The notes: a model not told the origin generated them from the sequence alone. DNA of 64,000 nt from Serripes groenlandicus (GCA_031761405.1 JASEVX010000013.1:32185035-32249034); one strand, 5' to 3'; counted from the stretch's first letter, positions 46,401-54,835 are shown. Numbers and translations are program-made.

Positions 46401-49400
46401 AATATCAAGTCTTTTGTGTAAGCCAGCCGGGGATCGAACCTGTGACCTTTTGCACCAGATGATAGGTAAACTAACACTACATCAACATGGCAGTTCTACA
46501 TTACTACTTAATTACCTTATCTCTAAATCAGTGGTGTGCTAAGATTGTTCTTATACACCAAGTGCTTGGCAAGTGCTATCATCAAAAGTTGCTAACACAT
46601 GCCACAGAATATGGTGTATTATAACAATCTGAATATGGCCCACCTTGCTATACACTGGACTACTGCAGGGTTAAGCGACCTTGCTTGTCAAAGGTTCATG
46701 ATTAACCCCTCTCCCACTTGTAGATGCATTTTTGATGCATTGTTATAATTATATTTTCATTTATAGATAATTACCATATTTTTGATTAGATGTTTTCAGA
46801 GTCGTCTACTGCAGATTGTCGTAGATTACAAACCAAATCAATAGAAAGAATTTTTAGAGTTGAATTCAGACAATGAAAAGACAGATTTTGGCAACGCTAA
46901 TGGCAACTTAGTTGAAAACTTACTGGAATGTTTAAAGTGTGGGCATTTTTCCCTATCTCTGATGCTGCAGCAAACAAAGTTCTACACAGACCCAAATCAT
47001 TATGACATTTTTGAAAGAGGAAAGAGGAACCACCAAGGAACATTCCTGTGAAGTTACATGAAAATTGCTTAGTGAAGAAATTGTGGTCAGACAGACCCCA
47101 GACAATAAGGGATCACAATAGCTAACCCCACATTTCAAGCTCAGGTGAGCTAAAAACTAAGTAGGTTAATATATCAAACAAATATTACTAGAGAAGAAGT
47201 GGGTTAGGCAGATTTCTGGTTACCGTCACAGAGGCCTTGATCAGAGGAAGTCTATTGCTCTTTTCCAAACAAAGTTTTGCTTATGACTCGATAAACCCAA
47301 TTTTGTTGGCACTCAAAAACAATATATCATCCGAGTGTTTGAGTACCCTCAGCATAAGAGTTTTGCGAACAAATTAGGCTTATAGAACATGAAGCTCACC
47401 TCTTATCTAGAGCCTTACACTGAAAGCCTATAGTGTGGTGGTTTCATGAATATTATTGTAAACATATCTTTAACCCTTTCCCACAAAACATCTGCAGAAG
47501 AAAACTTTGAAAACATGTAGGCAAAAACAATCAACATTTCAATAAATGAAAGTAAAGTTATTGATGAAGTTCATCGTGAGTAATTTCTACTTTTGCCAAT
47601 TTTTTTTTTTAAAAGTCGACTGCTTCAGAGCTGTATTAAAGTGTCTTATGGAGAGGGTTAACCCTTTCCCTCATACAACAATTCTGAAGCAGACGACTTT
47701 GAACATATTTTGTCAAAAAAAGGAAAATCTCTATAATTGAATGAATAACCTATGACTAAAAGTGGAAAACATTGTGACAAAAAGAGAAATTGCTCGTTTT
47801 GAGCAATTTCTTCTTTTGTCACTATGTTTTCAAAAAGCCGTCTGCTGCAGAGGCGCCAGAAAGCTTCTTATGGAGAGGGTTAAACAAGATACAGTTCACA
47901 ACAATTTCGCATGAAACTCTCTCTATACCTTGTTTTGCTGTTCTTCTTTACATAACAGCTATAATATACATAAGATAATATTTTGTGTCAAAGCAAGAGT
48001 GACTCATTTACACAATAGTTTTTGAAGAAAGCATGTGTTGCCAGACATTATATATATATAATATTATATGTCAGTAAGTGAAAGTCTGACAGAAGGACAA
48101 ACAGATGACTGAGAAGGGCAACACCTTTACTGATAATAACTCTTTTTGGAGATCATGATCCCATGTAACATTTACACACATTCAACAAACAAGTAAGTCA
48201 GCATGAGTGTTATTGGGTGATATTATCAAGAAGATTAATAGAGGATATCAAATGCTCAATGGCAAACAAAACTAGAACTATCACTGAATGTGATTAATAC
48301 CCCCGAACGCCGCCCTGATAGGAAAGGTTGTGAAATATTTAGAAACCCCACCTTAAAAGGACAATGTTATGGATCGGGTTATTCTTGTTTTGTTCATTTT
48401 TTGATAACAAAGGGCAATAACTCTGTAATTATGTAAAGTAGAGTTATGGTTCTTGTACACTGCACTTCCTCTGATTATGCTCTACCGTTGTATGTAGTTT
48501 TATTAGATTCCATCTGTTAGTTATTAAATAATTCTCCGGACAAGAAAAAGTAACATAGGGCAATAACTCTGTATTTAGGTAAAATAGAGTTATGGTTCCT
48601 GTACACCGCACTTCCTCTCAATGTGTTGTATCATCCTATGTTTAATTAATTCCAACAATTAGTTTTAAAGTTATGCTCCGGACAAGACTCTACGAACAAG
48701 AAAAAGTAACAAAGGGCAATAACTCTGTAATTATGTAAAGTAGAGTTATGGTTCTTGTACACTGCACTTCCTCTGATTATGCTCTACCATTGTATGTAGT
48801 TTTATTAGATTCCATCTGTTAGTTATTAAGTAATTCTCCAGACAAGAAAAAGTAACAAAGGGCAATAACTCTGTATTTAGGTAAAATAGAGTTATGGTTC
48901 CTGTACACCACACTTCCTCTCAATGTGTTGTATCATCCTATGATGTTTTATTAAATTCCAACAATTAGTTTTAAAGTTATGCTCCGGACATGACTCTACG
49001 AACAAGAAAAAGTAACAAAGGGCAATAACTCTGTAATTATGTAAAGTAGAGTTATGGTTCTTGTACACTACACTTCCTCTGATTATGCTCTACCTTTGTA
49101 TGTAGTTTTATTAGATTCCATCTGTTAGTTATTAAGTAATTTTCCGGACAAGAAAAAGTAACAAAGGGCAATAACTCTGTATTTAGATAAAATAGAGTTA
49201 TGGTTCCTGTACACCGCACTTCCTCTCAATGTGTTGTTTCATCCTATGAAGTTTTATTAAATTCCAACAATTAGTTTTAAAGTTATGCTCCGGACAAGAC
49301 TCTACGAACAAGAAAAAGTAACAAAGGGCAATAACTCTGTAATTATGTAAATTAGAGTTATGGTTCTTGTACACTGCACTTCCTCTGATTATGCTCTACC

Positions 49401-52311
49401 ATTGTATGTAGTTTTATTAGATTCCATCTGTTAGTTATTAAGTAATTCTCCGGACAAGAAAAAGTAACAAAGGGCAATAACTCTGTATTTAGATAAAATA
49501 GAGTTATGGTTCCTGTACACCACACTTCCTCTCAATGTGTTGTATCATCCTATGAAGTTTTATTAAATTCCAACAATTTGTTTTAAAGTTATGCTCCGGA
49601 CAAGACTCTACGAATAAGAAAAAGTAACAAAGGGCAATAACTCTGTAATTATGTAAATTAGAGTTATGGTTCTTGTATACTGCACTTCCTCTCATTATGC
49701 TCTACCATTGTATGTAGTTTTATTATATTCCATCTGTTAGTTATTAAGTAATTCTCCGGACAAGAAAAAGTAACAAAGGGCAATAACTCTGTATTTAGGT
49801 AAAATAGAGTTATGGTTCCTGTACACTGCACTTCCTCTCAATGTGTTGTATCATCCTATAAAGTTTTATTAAATTCCAACAATTAGTTTTAAAGTTATGC
49901 TCCGGACAAGGAAAATCGCAACGGACCAACCGACCGACCGACCGACCAACCACAGGGTGACTCCAATATACCCCCTCTAAACTTCGTTTATCGGGGGTAT
50001 AATTATTATATATTACATATATATACAATCAATGAAGACTAATGTAATATTTGATAACAATAGGGCAATGATGGGCCTGGATCACTCGCCCGAGTTGTGA
50101 TTTGTCTTGCCAACCACAATAATAAATCATTTCGCGGTCAGGTAAGCTAATACAAAAAGTTTGAGAGTACACACTATAGCTACTGCCACAAAACAAAAAA
50201 AAAACACACGCTATGTTTTCAATCATTTGTCAAATTCATATGACTTAGAAGGTCACCATAAATTTGTAAATATACCAGTTAGTATTTCAAAATGTTTCTT
50301 CTGAAATAATTGTCTAAATCCTATAGGGTAAAACAGCTCAAGCCCCTGGTAGCCATGTCTTTGGACCAATCAACATAGCTTGAAGGAATATGATATAGGG
50401 TCACCATAGGAACAATTCTGATTTTGTTTTTGAAAATCAGCCAACCAGTTGGGAGGATTTTATTTTTTTTTGGTTGCCATGGACAACAGAATTCTGCATG
50501 GATCAAAAGAATATGAACGAATTTTGGTGAGGACATTGAGAGGATGCTTTCTGTGAAGTTTCATTCCAGGACATTGATAGGATGCTTTCTGTGAAGTTTC
50601 ATTCCAATTGACTAACTGGTTACAGAGGAGATGTTGACGGACAACAGACAATGAATGCCGGACAAAGGGCGATTTGTAAATATTTCTTTCTTACATCAAA
50701 GATCAGAGCCTATATGAACCTCAGCATGGATAACCCATACCCACATACAACAAATCTTCAGCAGACGACTTTGAAAACATTAACACTAAAATACTCGTTC
50801 CGAGCAATTTCTCAAAAGTCGTCTGCTGCAAATGCCGCAGAATACATCTACAAGTGGGAATGGGTTAAATAGGACTTTAAGTGTTTGTGATTAGTTTAAA
50901 TTTCGATCTGTCTGTGCATACATTGTCAACAAATCTGCAGCAGAAAACTTCGAAAACATACATGCAAAAATATGGAAAGTCTTTTTAAGATGAAAGTCTA
51001 GTTATTGACCAAGTTGAAAACATTGTGGCAAAAGCAGAAATGGCTCATGGTTTCAACAGTGGCCAGTAGTTACAAGAAGCATCAGAAAGTTGTTTGTATG
51101 TGGGAAAGAGTTAACGCGTTTTGAAAATATTGTAGCAAAGAAAAATTTGCTCATAATCGGTAATTTATCCTTTTGCCAGAATGCTTACAACTACAATAAT
51201 AAATGCAAGTTTCAATTATAGAATTGATATATATATATATATATACCTCCCAATCTTTATGGAATTCCGAATCAGGCCCGAAATGTTCATCCAGCATGTT
51301 TAAACTTCCGTCGTCATTTTCATCATCCTCTATCACGATGAATCCCCGTTTCTCGGCTGTCAGTTCATCTTCATCCCCGTAAATCTCTGGCGTCCACTGG
51401 ACGAAAAACGCATACAGATGGTCGACTCTACAATATAACGAAACAATGCTACAAGTAGGCATGTATACGACAGATTCATGATTCAAAATTATTGATGAAT
51501 TATGCAATGGGTCCATTCAAAAGATATGCATACAGTTGGTTAACCCTTTCCCACATAAAGACACTTGCTGACCCCTCTGCAGCAGACAACTTTTGAAGAC
51601 ATTTTGACAAAAGATGAAATTGCACTAAACAAGCAATTTTACCTTTTGCAAAAATGTTTTCAACTTTTTTCAGTAATTATACCTACATTGCTGGAGTTTT
51701 TGTGTGTTTTTTCCTAGATAATTTCAAAGGCATCTACTGCAAAATTGTTGTAGTATTATTTGACCCTCTAACCCAATAGTGTAGGTATTCAATAAGATGA
51801 TTCTTTTGAATACCTAAATCATGATAGGGTTTGGTTGGATGATAAGAGGGAAATTGTGAGGAAAACAGCTGTATACATACCGTCCTTACCTTGACATCTG
51901 GTGACTTTAGTGAAAATGTCAGAATGAAGAAAGAGAGCAATCTACATGTACTTACTTGTCTCTTGGAATTGAGAACCAGTATTCAGATTTTTTTCTCCGT
52001 TTGCCATATGACTCGATGGAATAATTGTGGAAGACAGCTTTCTGTGGAGTCCCAAGTCGTAAACACAGATAAAGCGGCGGATCCGAGTAATGACTGGACT
52101 TTCTCGGGGCAAAACCTGAAACATTTATAATGAAGTATAATTCTTTCCATCATGTAGATGCATTCTGACGCATCTGCGAAAGACGACTTTCTCAAGCATT
52201 GTGGTAAAAGGAGAAATTGCTCATAAGTACTTTCATTTCATACAGTACTTTCATTTTTGAAGATTTCATTTTTATAAATTGAATGTGTTGCTTACCTGTA
52301 CCTTTATCCAT
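37269..52311 (-). CDS. TLDc-domain protein, OXR1/NCOA7 family (7 coding exons, 311 aa)
   Basis: Joining 52311-52296, 52115-51956, 51427-51247, 41693-41580, 40307-40155, 39089-38920 and 37410-37269 gives 936 bases with all phases consistent and GT-AG introns. The N-terminal half matches the conserved pre-TLDc region of OXR1/NCOA7 (PLYLCLRLG, YGKRRKKSEYWFSIPRDK, VDHLYAFFVQWTPEIYG, DWEIISKIEAERRR). The C-terminal half is a TLDc domain (RTVGYPWTLVYSTDTHGFSL, YGTGETFLYTF, VFHWTGENNFF, FGLWFDGDIYHGRT, EDFIV). Family members protect against oxidative stress and bind the V-ATPase; no catalytic residues are assigned. There is no LysM or GRAM domain, so this is a short form, or further 5' exons lie beyond 64 kb. 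Intron 3 is 9.5 kb and full of MITEs. The C-terminus KAVEAWAF differs from the usual DLEVWAF. Confidence 0.93.
37541..37860 (+). mobile_element. ataccccc...gggggtat element, simple copy
   Basis: gaactaaaaatatcactgaa, ataccccc near the start; middle gggccataactctgt; end hairpin ataccccctcttctacgagg ggtat. No tandem core. It is related to 48255-50001 and 55930-56232. Confidence 0.75.
38148..38650 (+). mobile_element. agagggcc...gagctaaaa element
   Basis: Begins acaagagggccatgaggtcc and tcgctcacctgag; repeats of tctagtgacctagttt-type spacers; ends acgccggacaaaaggcgatc and ctctggtgagctaaaa. It lies in intron 6 of the TLDc gene. Confidence 0.75.
38920..39089 (-). CDS. TLDc gene, coding exon 6
   Basis: Acceptor ttgattccag, donor gtaagt. 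Encodes VFGALTSCELKLSDSFYG, then TGETFLYTFHPEFKVFHWTG and ENNFFMKGNNESLSIGAG, the core of the TLDc domain. It ends in a phase-2 codon completed by exon 7. Confidence 0.95.
39084..39305 (-). repeat. duplicated exon 6 splice-acceptor region
   Basis: atacctggaatcaaacaa followed by gaaacaaaaat occurs at 39086 and again at 39231, offset 145. Each copy carries gattccag followed by the first exon bases (gtatt). The more upstream copy (relative to the gene) leads into non-coding sequence. Confidence 0.85.
39398..39616 (+). mobile_element. TTAA-MITE, diverged
   Basis: ttaacccctctttcccacaa to gcatctgtatgtgag. It abuts another copy missing its left end. Confidence 0.75.
39617..39789 (+). mobile_element. 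TTAA-MITE, left-truncated
   Basis: Starts directly at cagcagacgactttttgaaa and ends gtatgtgggaaagggttaa. Its right arm contains an inverted 20-base piece (ataaatggataacctatg). Confidence 0.88.
39839..40068 (+). mobile_element. TTAA-MITE, full length (230 bp)
   Basis: Both TTAA ends present. Perfect central hairpin gaaattgcacaaaacgtgcaa tttc. Close to 31217-31446. Confidence 0.93.
40155..40307 (-). CDS. TLDc gene, coding exon 5
   Basis: Acceptor tttattcag, donor gtaagt; 51 codons in phase 0. Encodes LSQIMPGRTVGYPWTLVYS and TDTHGFSLKTLFREM, then SPILLAVKDIND, the start of the TLDc domain with its hallmark GYPW and HG-S-L-TL. Confidence 0.95.
40358..40662 (-). mobile_element. SINE-A, near full length
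   Basis: gattgattaattggtgtttt at the 3' end, atcatggtgaccaattcatc, aaacaacagtctttccaagg, then head complement gccgagccggagttcaaac and cctggattgacaacccgcg. Confidence 0.82.
40906..41230 (-). mobile_element. SINE-B interrupted by hAT-like hairpin
   Basis: ggtgttttacaccgcttcca, ttatatcacatcctttccag, actaccggtcgatttatcct, gtcagtcgtaatgttacctc. After the hairpin it resumes ggcagctatttctacc and ttttaaagtcttc. Confidence 0.78.
41052..41162. mobile_element. hAT-like hairpin MITE, 8-bp target duplication
   Basis: The two arms cacaggggcccggcac and gtgccgggcccctgtg enclose A- and T-runs and a near-perfect central palindrome (cccatatagtaatatata...tatgggt). ccaaggag is present immediately on both sides (41044-41051 and 41163-41170), the 8-bp duplication typical of hAT transposons. 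Perfect arms suggest a young insertion. Confidence 0.88.
41341..41564 (+). mobile_element. TTAA-MITE, 224 bp
   Basis: TTAACCCTTTCCCACATAGA to gtggaagagggttaa. It ends 16 bases from exon 4, next to its donor site. Confidence 0.88.
41580..41693 (-). CDS. TLDc gene, coding exon 4
   Basis: Acceptor tgtccag, donor gtaaac; 38 codons in phase 0. Encodes IISKIEAERRRSIVYHEPLP and the linker to the TLDc domain (LPDLIGESVILNDEKISQ). Confidence 0.93.
41843..42036 (+). mobile_element. TTAA-MITE, ends lost
   Basis: acaaatctgtagcagacgat, ggagaaattgttctttatga, gtcatctgctgcagaggctt. Abutted by SINE-A on the right. Confidence 0.78.
42030..42325 (+). mobile_element. SINE-A, best-preserved copy
   Basis: tRNA-like head with A box tagctctgtcggtag and B box gagttcgaatcccggctcgg. 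Body acgcgacatgcgtcattcgt, cagccagttgcttgggaaga, tgttgtgttgagtactgat. 3' end aacggcgttatttaaaaccc and aatcactcaaact. RNA polymerase III promoter boxes make it a tRNA-derived SINE. Confidence 0.9.
42588..42817 (+). mobile_element. TTAA-MITE, full length (230 bp)
   Basis: TTAACCCTTTCCCACCTGCA to tatgagggaaagggttaa. Central hairpin perfect. Confidence 0.93.
42988..43140 (+). mobile_element. acaagagggcc element head
   Basis: acaagagggccaagatggcc and tcgatcacctgaatgatag. The far end is not found. Confidence 0.55.
43141..43560. other. intron 3 stretch, nothing recognised
   Basis: No shared repeats noticed. Confidence 0.35.
43574..44200. repeat. 31-bp minisatellite, about 20 copies
   Basis: Unit attatgccagtacattttaa agttattagac at 31-base spacing; central units nearly identical and edges (atttttaagttattagac, caccacattt) diverged, as in an array that grows from the middle. 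It lies in TLDc intron 3. Confidence 0.95.
44434..45777. mobile_element. 1.34-kb TIR element with TA duplication
   Basis: cagtacagctcacgcggaaa is inverted at the right end (tttccgcgtgagctgtactg), with TA on each side (44432-44433, 45778-45779). Subterminal motifs caccgcgattccaccgcaa recur inverted on the right. TA plus CAGT-starting ends suggests Tc1/mariner-type mobilisation. Internal ORFs (44710-45033, 45030-45296) show no transposase motif, so it appears non-autonomous. Confidence 0.8.
45943..46166 (+). mobile_element. TTAA-MITE, diverged
   Basis: ttaaccctcttccacctgtc, aagaagaatgctcgtaatga, gtgtctgctgcagatttg. Confidence 0.75.
46380..46500 (-). mobile_element. SINE-B tRNA-like head
   Basis: gcaccaaggaaggaaagcc and the B-box complement ggggatcgaacctgtgac. 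Confidence 0.5.
46702..46828 (+). mobile_element. TTAA-MITE, internally deleted
   Basis: ttaacccctctcccacttgt joins directly to gcattgttataattatattt and the right arm gtcgtctactgcag. Confidence 0.72.
47030..47160 (+). mobile_element. gagctaaaa element tail
   Basis: agacaataagggatcacaat followed by gctcaggtgagctaaaa, as at 38600-38650. Confidence 0.5.
47470..47661 (+). mobile_element. TTAA-MITE, 192 bp
   Basis: TTAACCCTTTCCCACAAAAC to atggagagggTTAA. The final TTAA is shared with the next copy. Confidence 0.88.
47658..47883 (+). mobile_element. TTAA-MITE, 226 bp, abutting previous copy
   Basis: TTAACCCTTTCCCTCATACA to atggagagggTTAA. It begins inside the terminal TTAA of 47470-47661. Confidence 0.92.
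48255..50001 (+). mobile_element. ataccccc...gggggtat element with expanded dimeric core
   Basis: Head gaactatcactgaatgtgat and ataccccc; tail accgaccgaccgaccgac, then end hairpin ataccccctctaaac...gggggtat. The core is a higher-order array: about 150-base monomers A (gggcaataactctgtaatta) and B (gggcaataactctgtattta) alternate five times, with A near 48413, 48713, 49018, 49324, 49629 and B near 48558, 48861, 49165, 49471, 49777. The dimer period is about 305. Confidence 0.9.
50040..50690 (+). mobile_element. dispersed element, same family as 28900-30745
   Basis: gggcctggatcactcgcccg ... gcggtcaggtaagctaata; later ttggtgaggacattgagagg, a short tandem duplication of gaggatgctttctgtgaagt, and ctggttacagaggagatg. 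Confidence 0.65.
50730..50868 (+). mobile_element. TTAA-MITE, internally deleted
   Basis: taacccatacccacatacaa to gtgggaatgggttaa, with a compact centre tactcgttccgagcaattt. Confidence 0.85.
50925..51114 (+). mobile_element. TTAA-MITE, left end lost
   Basis: caacaaatctgcagcagaaa to gtatgtgggaaagagttaa. It lacks the central hairpin. Confidence 0.8.
51115..51195 (+). mobile_element. TTAA-MITE centre fragment
   Basis: attgtagcaaagaaaaattt, gctcataatcggtaattta, ccttttgccagaatg; abuts a TA run and exon 3. Confidence 0.6.
51247..51427 (-). CDS. TLDc gene, coding exon 3
   Basis: Acceptor atattgtag, donor gtatat. Encodes VDHLYAFFVQWTPEIYGDED, an acidic segment (FIVIEDDENDDG) and HKDWE. The first base completes the Lys codon split by intron 2. 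A TA microsatellite lies just downstream of the donor (51231-51246). Confidence 0.95.
51540..51767 (+). mobile_element. TTAA-MITE, right end eroded
   Basis: TTAACCCTTTCCCACATAAA, central hairpin gatgaaattgcactaaac...caa, right arm ggcatctactgcaaaa, ending at a hairpin at 51766. Confidence 0.85.
51766..51832. repeat. hairpin related to gtgggtactcaaaa element
   Basis: gtgtaggtattcaataagat pairs with ttcttttgaatacctaaatc; flanks accctctaaccc and atagggttt. Confidence 0.6.
51956..52115 (-). CDS. TLDc gene, coding exon 2
   Basis: Acceptor catttataaatgtttcag (AG at 52117-52116), donor gtaagt. In the phase set by exon 1 it reads FAPRKSSHYSDPPLYLCLRL, GTPQKAVFHNYSIESYG and KRRKKSEYWFSIPRDK. These match the conserved block before TLDc in OXR1/NCOA7. 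Confidence 0.93.
52138..52228 (+). mobile_element. TTAA-MITE left-half fragment in intron 1
   Basis: tctttccatcatgtagatgc, gcgaaagacgactttctcaa, gagaaattgctcataag. Confidence 0.7.
52296..52311 (-). CDS. TLDc gene, short first coding exon
   Basis: ATGGATAAAGGTACAG then donor gtaagc. TAA lies immediately before the ATG in frame, so translation cannot extend upstream. It ends in phase 1, exactly what exon 2 requires, giving MDKGTGFAPRK. Short first exons are easily mimicked, so this call rests on phase, donor quality and the promoter-like sequence upstream. Confidence 0.6.
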
Positions 52312-52374
52312 TTAGTTTGATTAATTTTTAACGAATTATTTTTTCTCAAAAAATAATACAGTTAACGCGATCGT

Positions 52375-52420
52375 TTTTGATTCCGGAAGTCACGGTTAAA
52401 CTACACTTCCGCTTAGAATA
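52375..52420 (-). promoter_or_regulatory. candidate TLDc promoter with two ETS-like sites
   Basis: CCGGAAGT at 52383-52390 and its inverted relative cacttccgc at 52404-52412 lie 72-101 bases upstream of the proposed ATG. Paired ETS-type motifs without a TATA box are common in widely expressed genes. The surrounding 52312-52860 is free of the repeats that fill the rest of the locus. Confidence 0.45.
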
Positions 52421-52679
52421 CACATTCGCTGCACCTAAATAGTCCTAGTATTTTTTCGATATTAAAATGACTTCTACGTGTTATTTCAATACAGTGAAGT
52501 CATAATTATACTATCGAATCATCATAGATAATCAATTTTCAAGAAAATATCAAATTAACAGTACGCGCATATATATTTCATTTGTCGGCAGGTACGTATA
52601 AGCCACGAGTATGAATTTTAGTCGTATGCCCATTCACTAGAAGTCGACCCCACGCTGTATAGAACAATGTTAATCTCAC

Positions 52680-53190
52680 AAATATGCCACTACGCAGAGC
52701 TCAGTGAAATAGTCAGTGTGCATTTTAAACGCTCGCATCGCCGTTGTTTCTCCTTTTTCCAACATGATAACGTCGATCAAAGGGGCTTTCTAATTATAGA
52801 TCATGGTTTACATACGCGCGCATTCAGTTAGCTTAATATATATACGAAAGTAACGCTCAAACGTTGTATCAAAGTACCGTGGTGCAATGGAGAGCGTGTA
52901 GAACTACTAATCATGGACTCCTTATGGACGCGAGTTCGAGTCCTAATAGGAACTGTTCTTTTTTTTTTTTTTTAATTCTTATTTTATGCGATTTGTTAAA
53001 CATTATAGATTTATAATAATTAATTCACTCACATGAAACATAGTTATAATATAAGCCGAAATCCTGGTGACGAAAACAAATCGAACTAACAATGTAAATC
53101 TCACAAATATGCCATGGGTGTTTTGACAGACTTTACGCAGAGCTCAGTGAAAGAGTTAGTGTGCATGTTAAACGCTCGCATCGCCGTTGA
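52680..53190. repeat. direct repeat pair flanking a tRNA-like sequence
   Basis: aatctcacaaatatgccac...cgcatcgccgttg (52672-52746) recurs at 53096-53190, where about 17 extra bases (gggtgttttgacagact) are present. The right copy is more complete. Confidence 0.8.
52874..52966 (+). tRNA. tRNA-Ser-like sequence, probably a pseudogene
   Basis: The A box tggtgcaatgg and B box gagttcgagtcc sit at tRNA spacing with an 82-base body. Ends agtacc/ggaact pair at five of six positions, the anticodon-loop-like ctactaa recalls tRNA-Ser (ctgctaa), and a run of T follows at 52961, as for Pol III termination. Anticodon and T stems pair poorly, so function is doubtful. Confidence 0.35.
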
Positions 53191-53367
53191 AATGCTACAT
53201 TTACTAAAACTGTCAACTGATAAAAAAAAATCTCTGGACAAAAATATTAATAATAATAAAATAGACTAAATTGTGCAATAGCATGATCAATTGCATTCAT
53301 AAATTAGATTTTACAAATGTTCAAAATAATTCGTTACCAGTACTTCAGTACTTTGATTCATTGTCTT

Positions 53368-53425
53368 TTTTGCCACAATGTTTTCAAAAGTTATCTGCTG
53401 CAGGTGTCAAAATATGGCTGTATGT
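53368..53425 (+). mobile_element. TTAA-MITE fragment
   Basis: ttttgccacaatgttttcaa followed by gttatctgctgcagg. Confidence 0.65.
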
Positions 53426-53469
53426 TCTTATGTCTTTCCAAGCAACTGACTGTTTTTCCTCTTAGACTG

Positions 53470-53550
53470 TTAACCCTTTCTCTCATATAGACGCTTTCTG
53501 ACACCTTTGCAGCAGACAACTTTTTGAAAACATAGTGACAAAAGCGGAAA
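53470..53550 (+). mobile_element. TTAA-MITE left third
   Basis: TTAACCCTTTCTCTCATATA to gacaaaagcgg, then a SINE-A head on minus (gctggattcaaattcatgac, attgacagcctgcatgg). Confidence 0.8.
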
Positions 53551-53635
53551 GATGTAGGTTGAGCTGGATTCAAATTCATGACACCTTGATTGACAGCCTG
53601 CATGGCTACTCCACTGAGCTATGGGGAATCAGCAT
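53551..53635 (-). mobile_element. SINE-A head only
   Basis: Head complement with ttgattgacagcctgcatgg and ctactccactgagctatggg. Body absent. Confidence 0.65.
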
Positions 53636-53834
53636 CCTGAGAAGAATTAAAACCTTCAAGCATTTTCCCCTTTTAGTGAAGGGGGAACCGTTGTAAAGCA
53701 GAGAATATGATGCACGATGATTATTCGTAGTCGTTTATAAGTGTAATATAAGTATAATTTAGCATCTATTTACATCCAAAAGAAGTTTACAAAAGTTAAC
53801 AACTGTTATTCACATGATTTTCATAAAAGCAATA

Positions 53835-54074
53835 TTAACCCTTTACAACAGACACTTTCTGATATCTCTGAAGCAAACAACTTTTTTCAAACATTGTGGG
53901 AATAGGAGAAGTTGCTCATTTTGAGTATGAGAAATTTCGACATTTGCAACAATGTTTTCAACTCTTTTAAAAAAATTAAACTATCATAATATATCATATA
54001 TAGTGGTTTCTATTTTTTCCCTCAATTGTTTTCAAAGTCGTCTGCTATAAATTTGTTGTATGTGGGAAAGGGTT
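53835..54074 (+). mobile_element. TTAA-MITE, diverged full length
   Basis: TTAACCCTTTACAACAGAC to tgtgggaaagggttc. Confidence 0.8.
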
Positions 54075-54418
54075 CAGCCGTTTTTTATAACAGGAGACAT
54101 TTGATACATCTGCATTTGAATACTTAAAATCATTGATGGAGAAGCATCTTTTAAAAATGTGTGCACATAATTTTTGTAACTTTGAACAAAATCTATAAAT
54201 TCCTAGAGAGAAAGAAAGAAAGAGAGAAGTAGAAAAAGAATGTAGAGATCTAAATGATAAATCACATATGTTAATTAAGTTTTTAGATTTAGTGCTTGCT
54301 AAATAAAAGTCAAAAGTAAATAATGAAATAAATGCATTTTAAGGAATCTAGAAACCAACCACTATAAAACATATTGGCTGCTGCCTAAAATAGTTAATGT
54401 TTAAAACATGTTTACTGC

Positions 54419-54653
54419 TTAACCCTTTCTGAAATATAGATGCTTTCTGACGCTTCAGCAGCAGACGATGTTTGAAAACATTGTGACAAAAGGAAAAACA
54501 GCTCAGCTCAAAACAAGCAATTTCTCCTTTTGTCACAATGTTTTAAACTTTTCACAGTAATTATATATTCATTTATAGAGAGTTTCTGTGTTTTTATCTA
54601 GATGTTTTCAAGGTTGTCTGATGCAAATTTGTTGTATGTTGGAAAGGGTTTAA
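54419..54653 (+). mobile_element. TTAA-MITE, full length
   Basis: TTAACCCTTTCTGAAATATA to gttggaaagggtttaa. Small duplication gctcagctcaaaaca in the centre. Confidence 0.88.
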
Positions 54654-54666
54654 ACATGTTTGCAGC

Positions 54667-54835
54667 TTAACCCTTTCCCTGATACAGCAATTCTGCAGCA
54701 GACGACTTTGAACGTATTTTGTCAGATGGATAACCTATGACTAAAAGTGGAAAACATAGTGGCAAAAGGAGAAATTGCACGTTCTGTGCAATTTATTCTT
54801 TTGTCACTATGTTTTCAAAAAGCCGTCTGCTTTAA
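54667..54835 (+). mobile_element. TTAA-MITE, right end truncated
   Basis: TTAACCCTTTCCCTGATACA to aagccgtctgctttaa; the final arm is missing where the next copy starts. Confidence 0.88.

Noticed and set aside
49504..50028. ORFs with repeated KTNCWNLIKLYRMIQHIERK.
   Set aside because: Frames through the A/B monomers of the element at 48255-50001; they share no known domain and are interrupted in every dimer.
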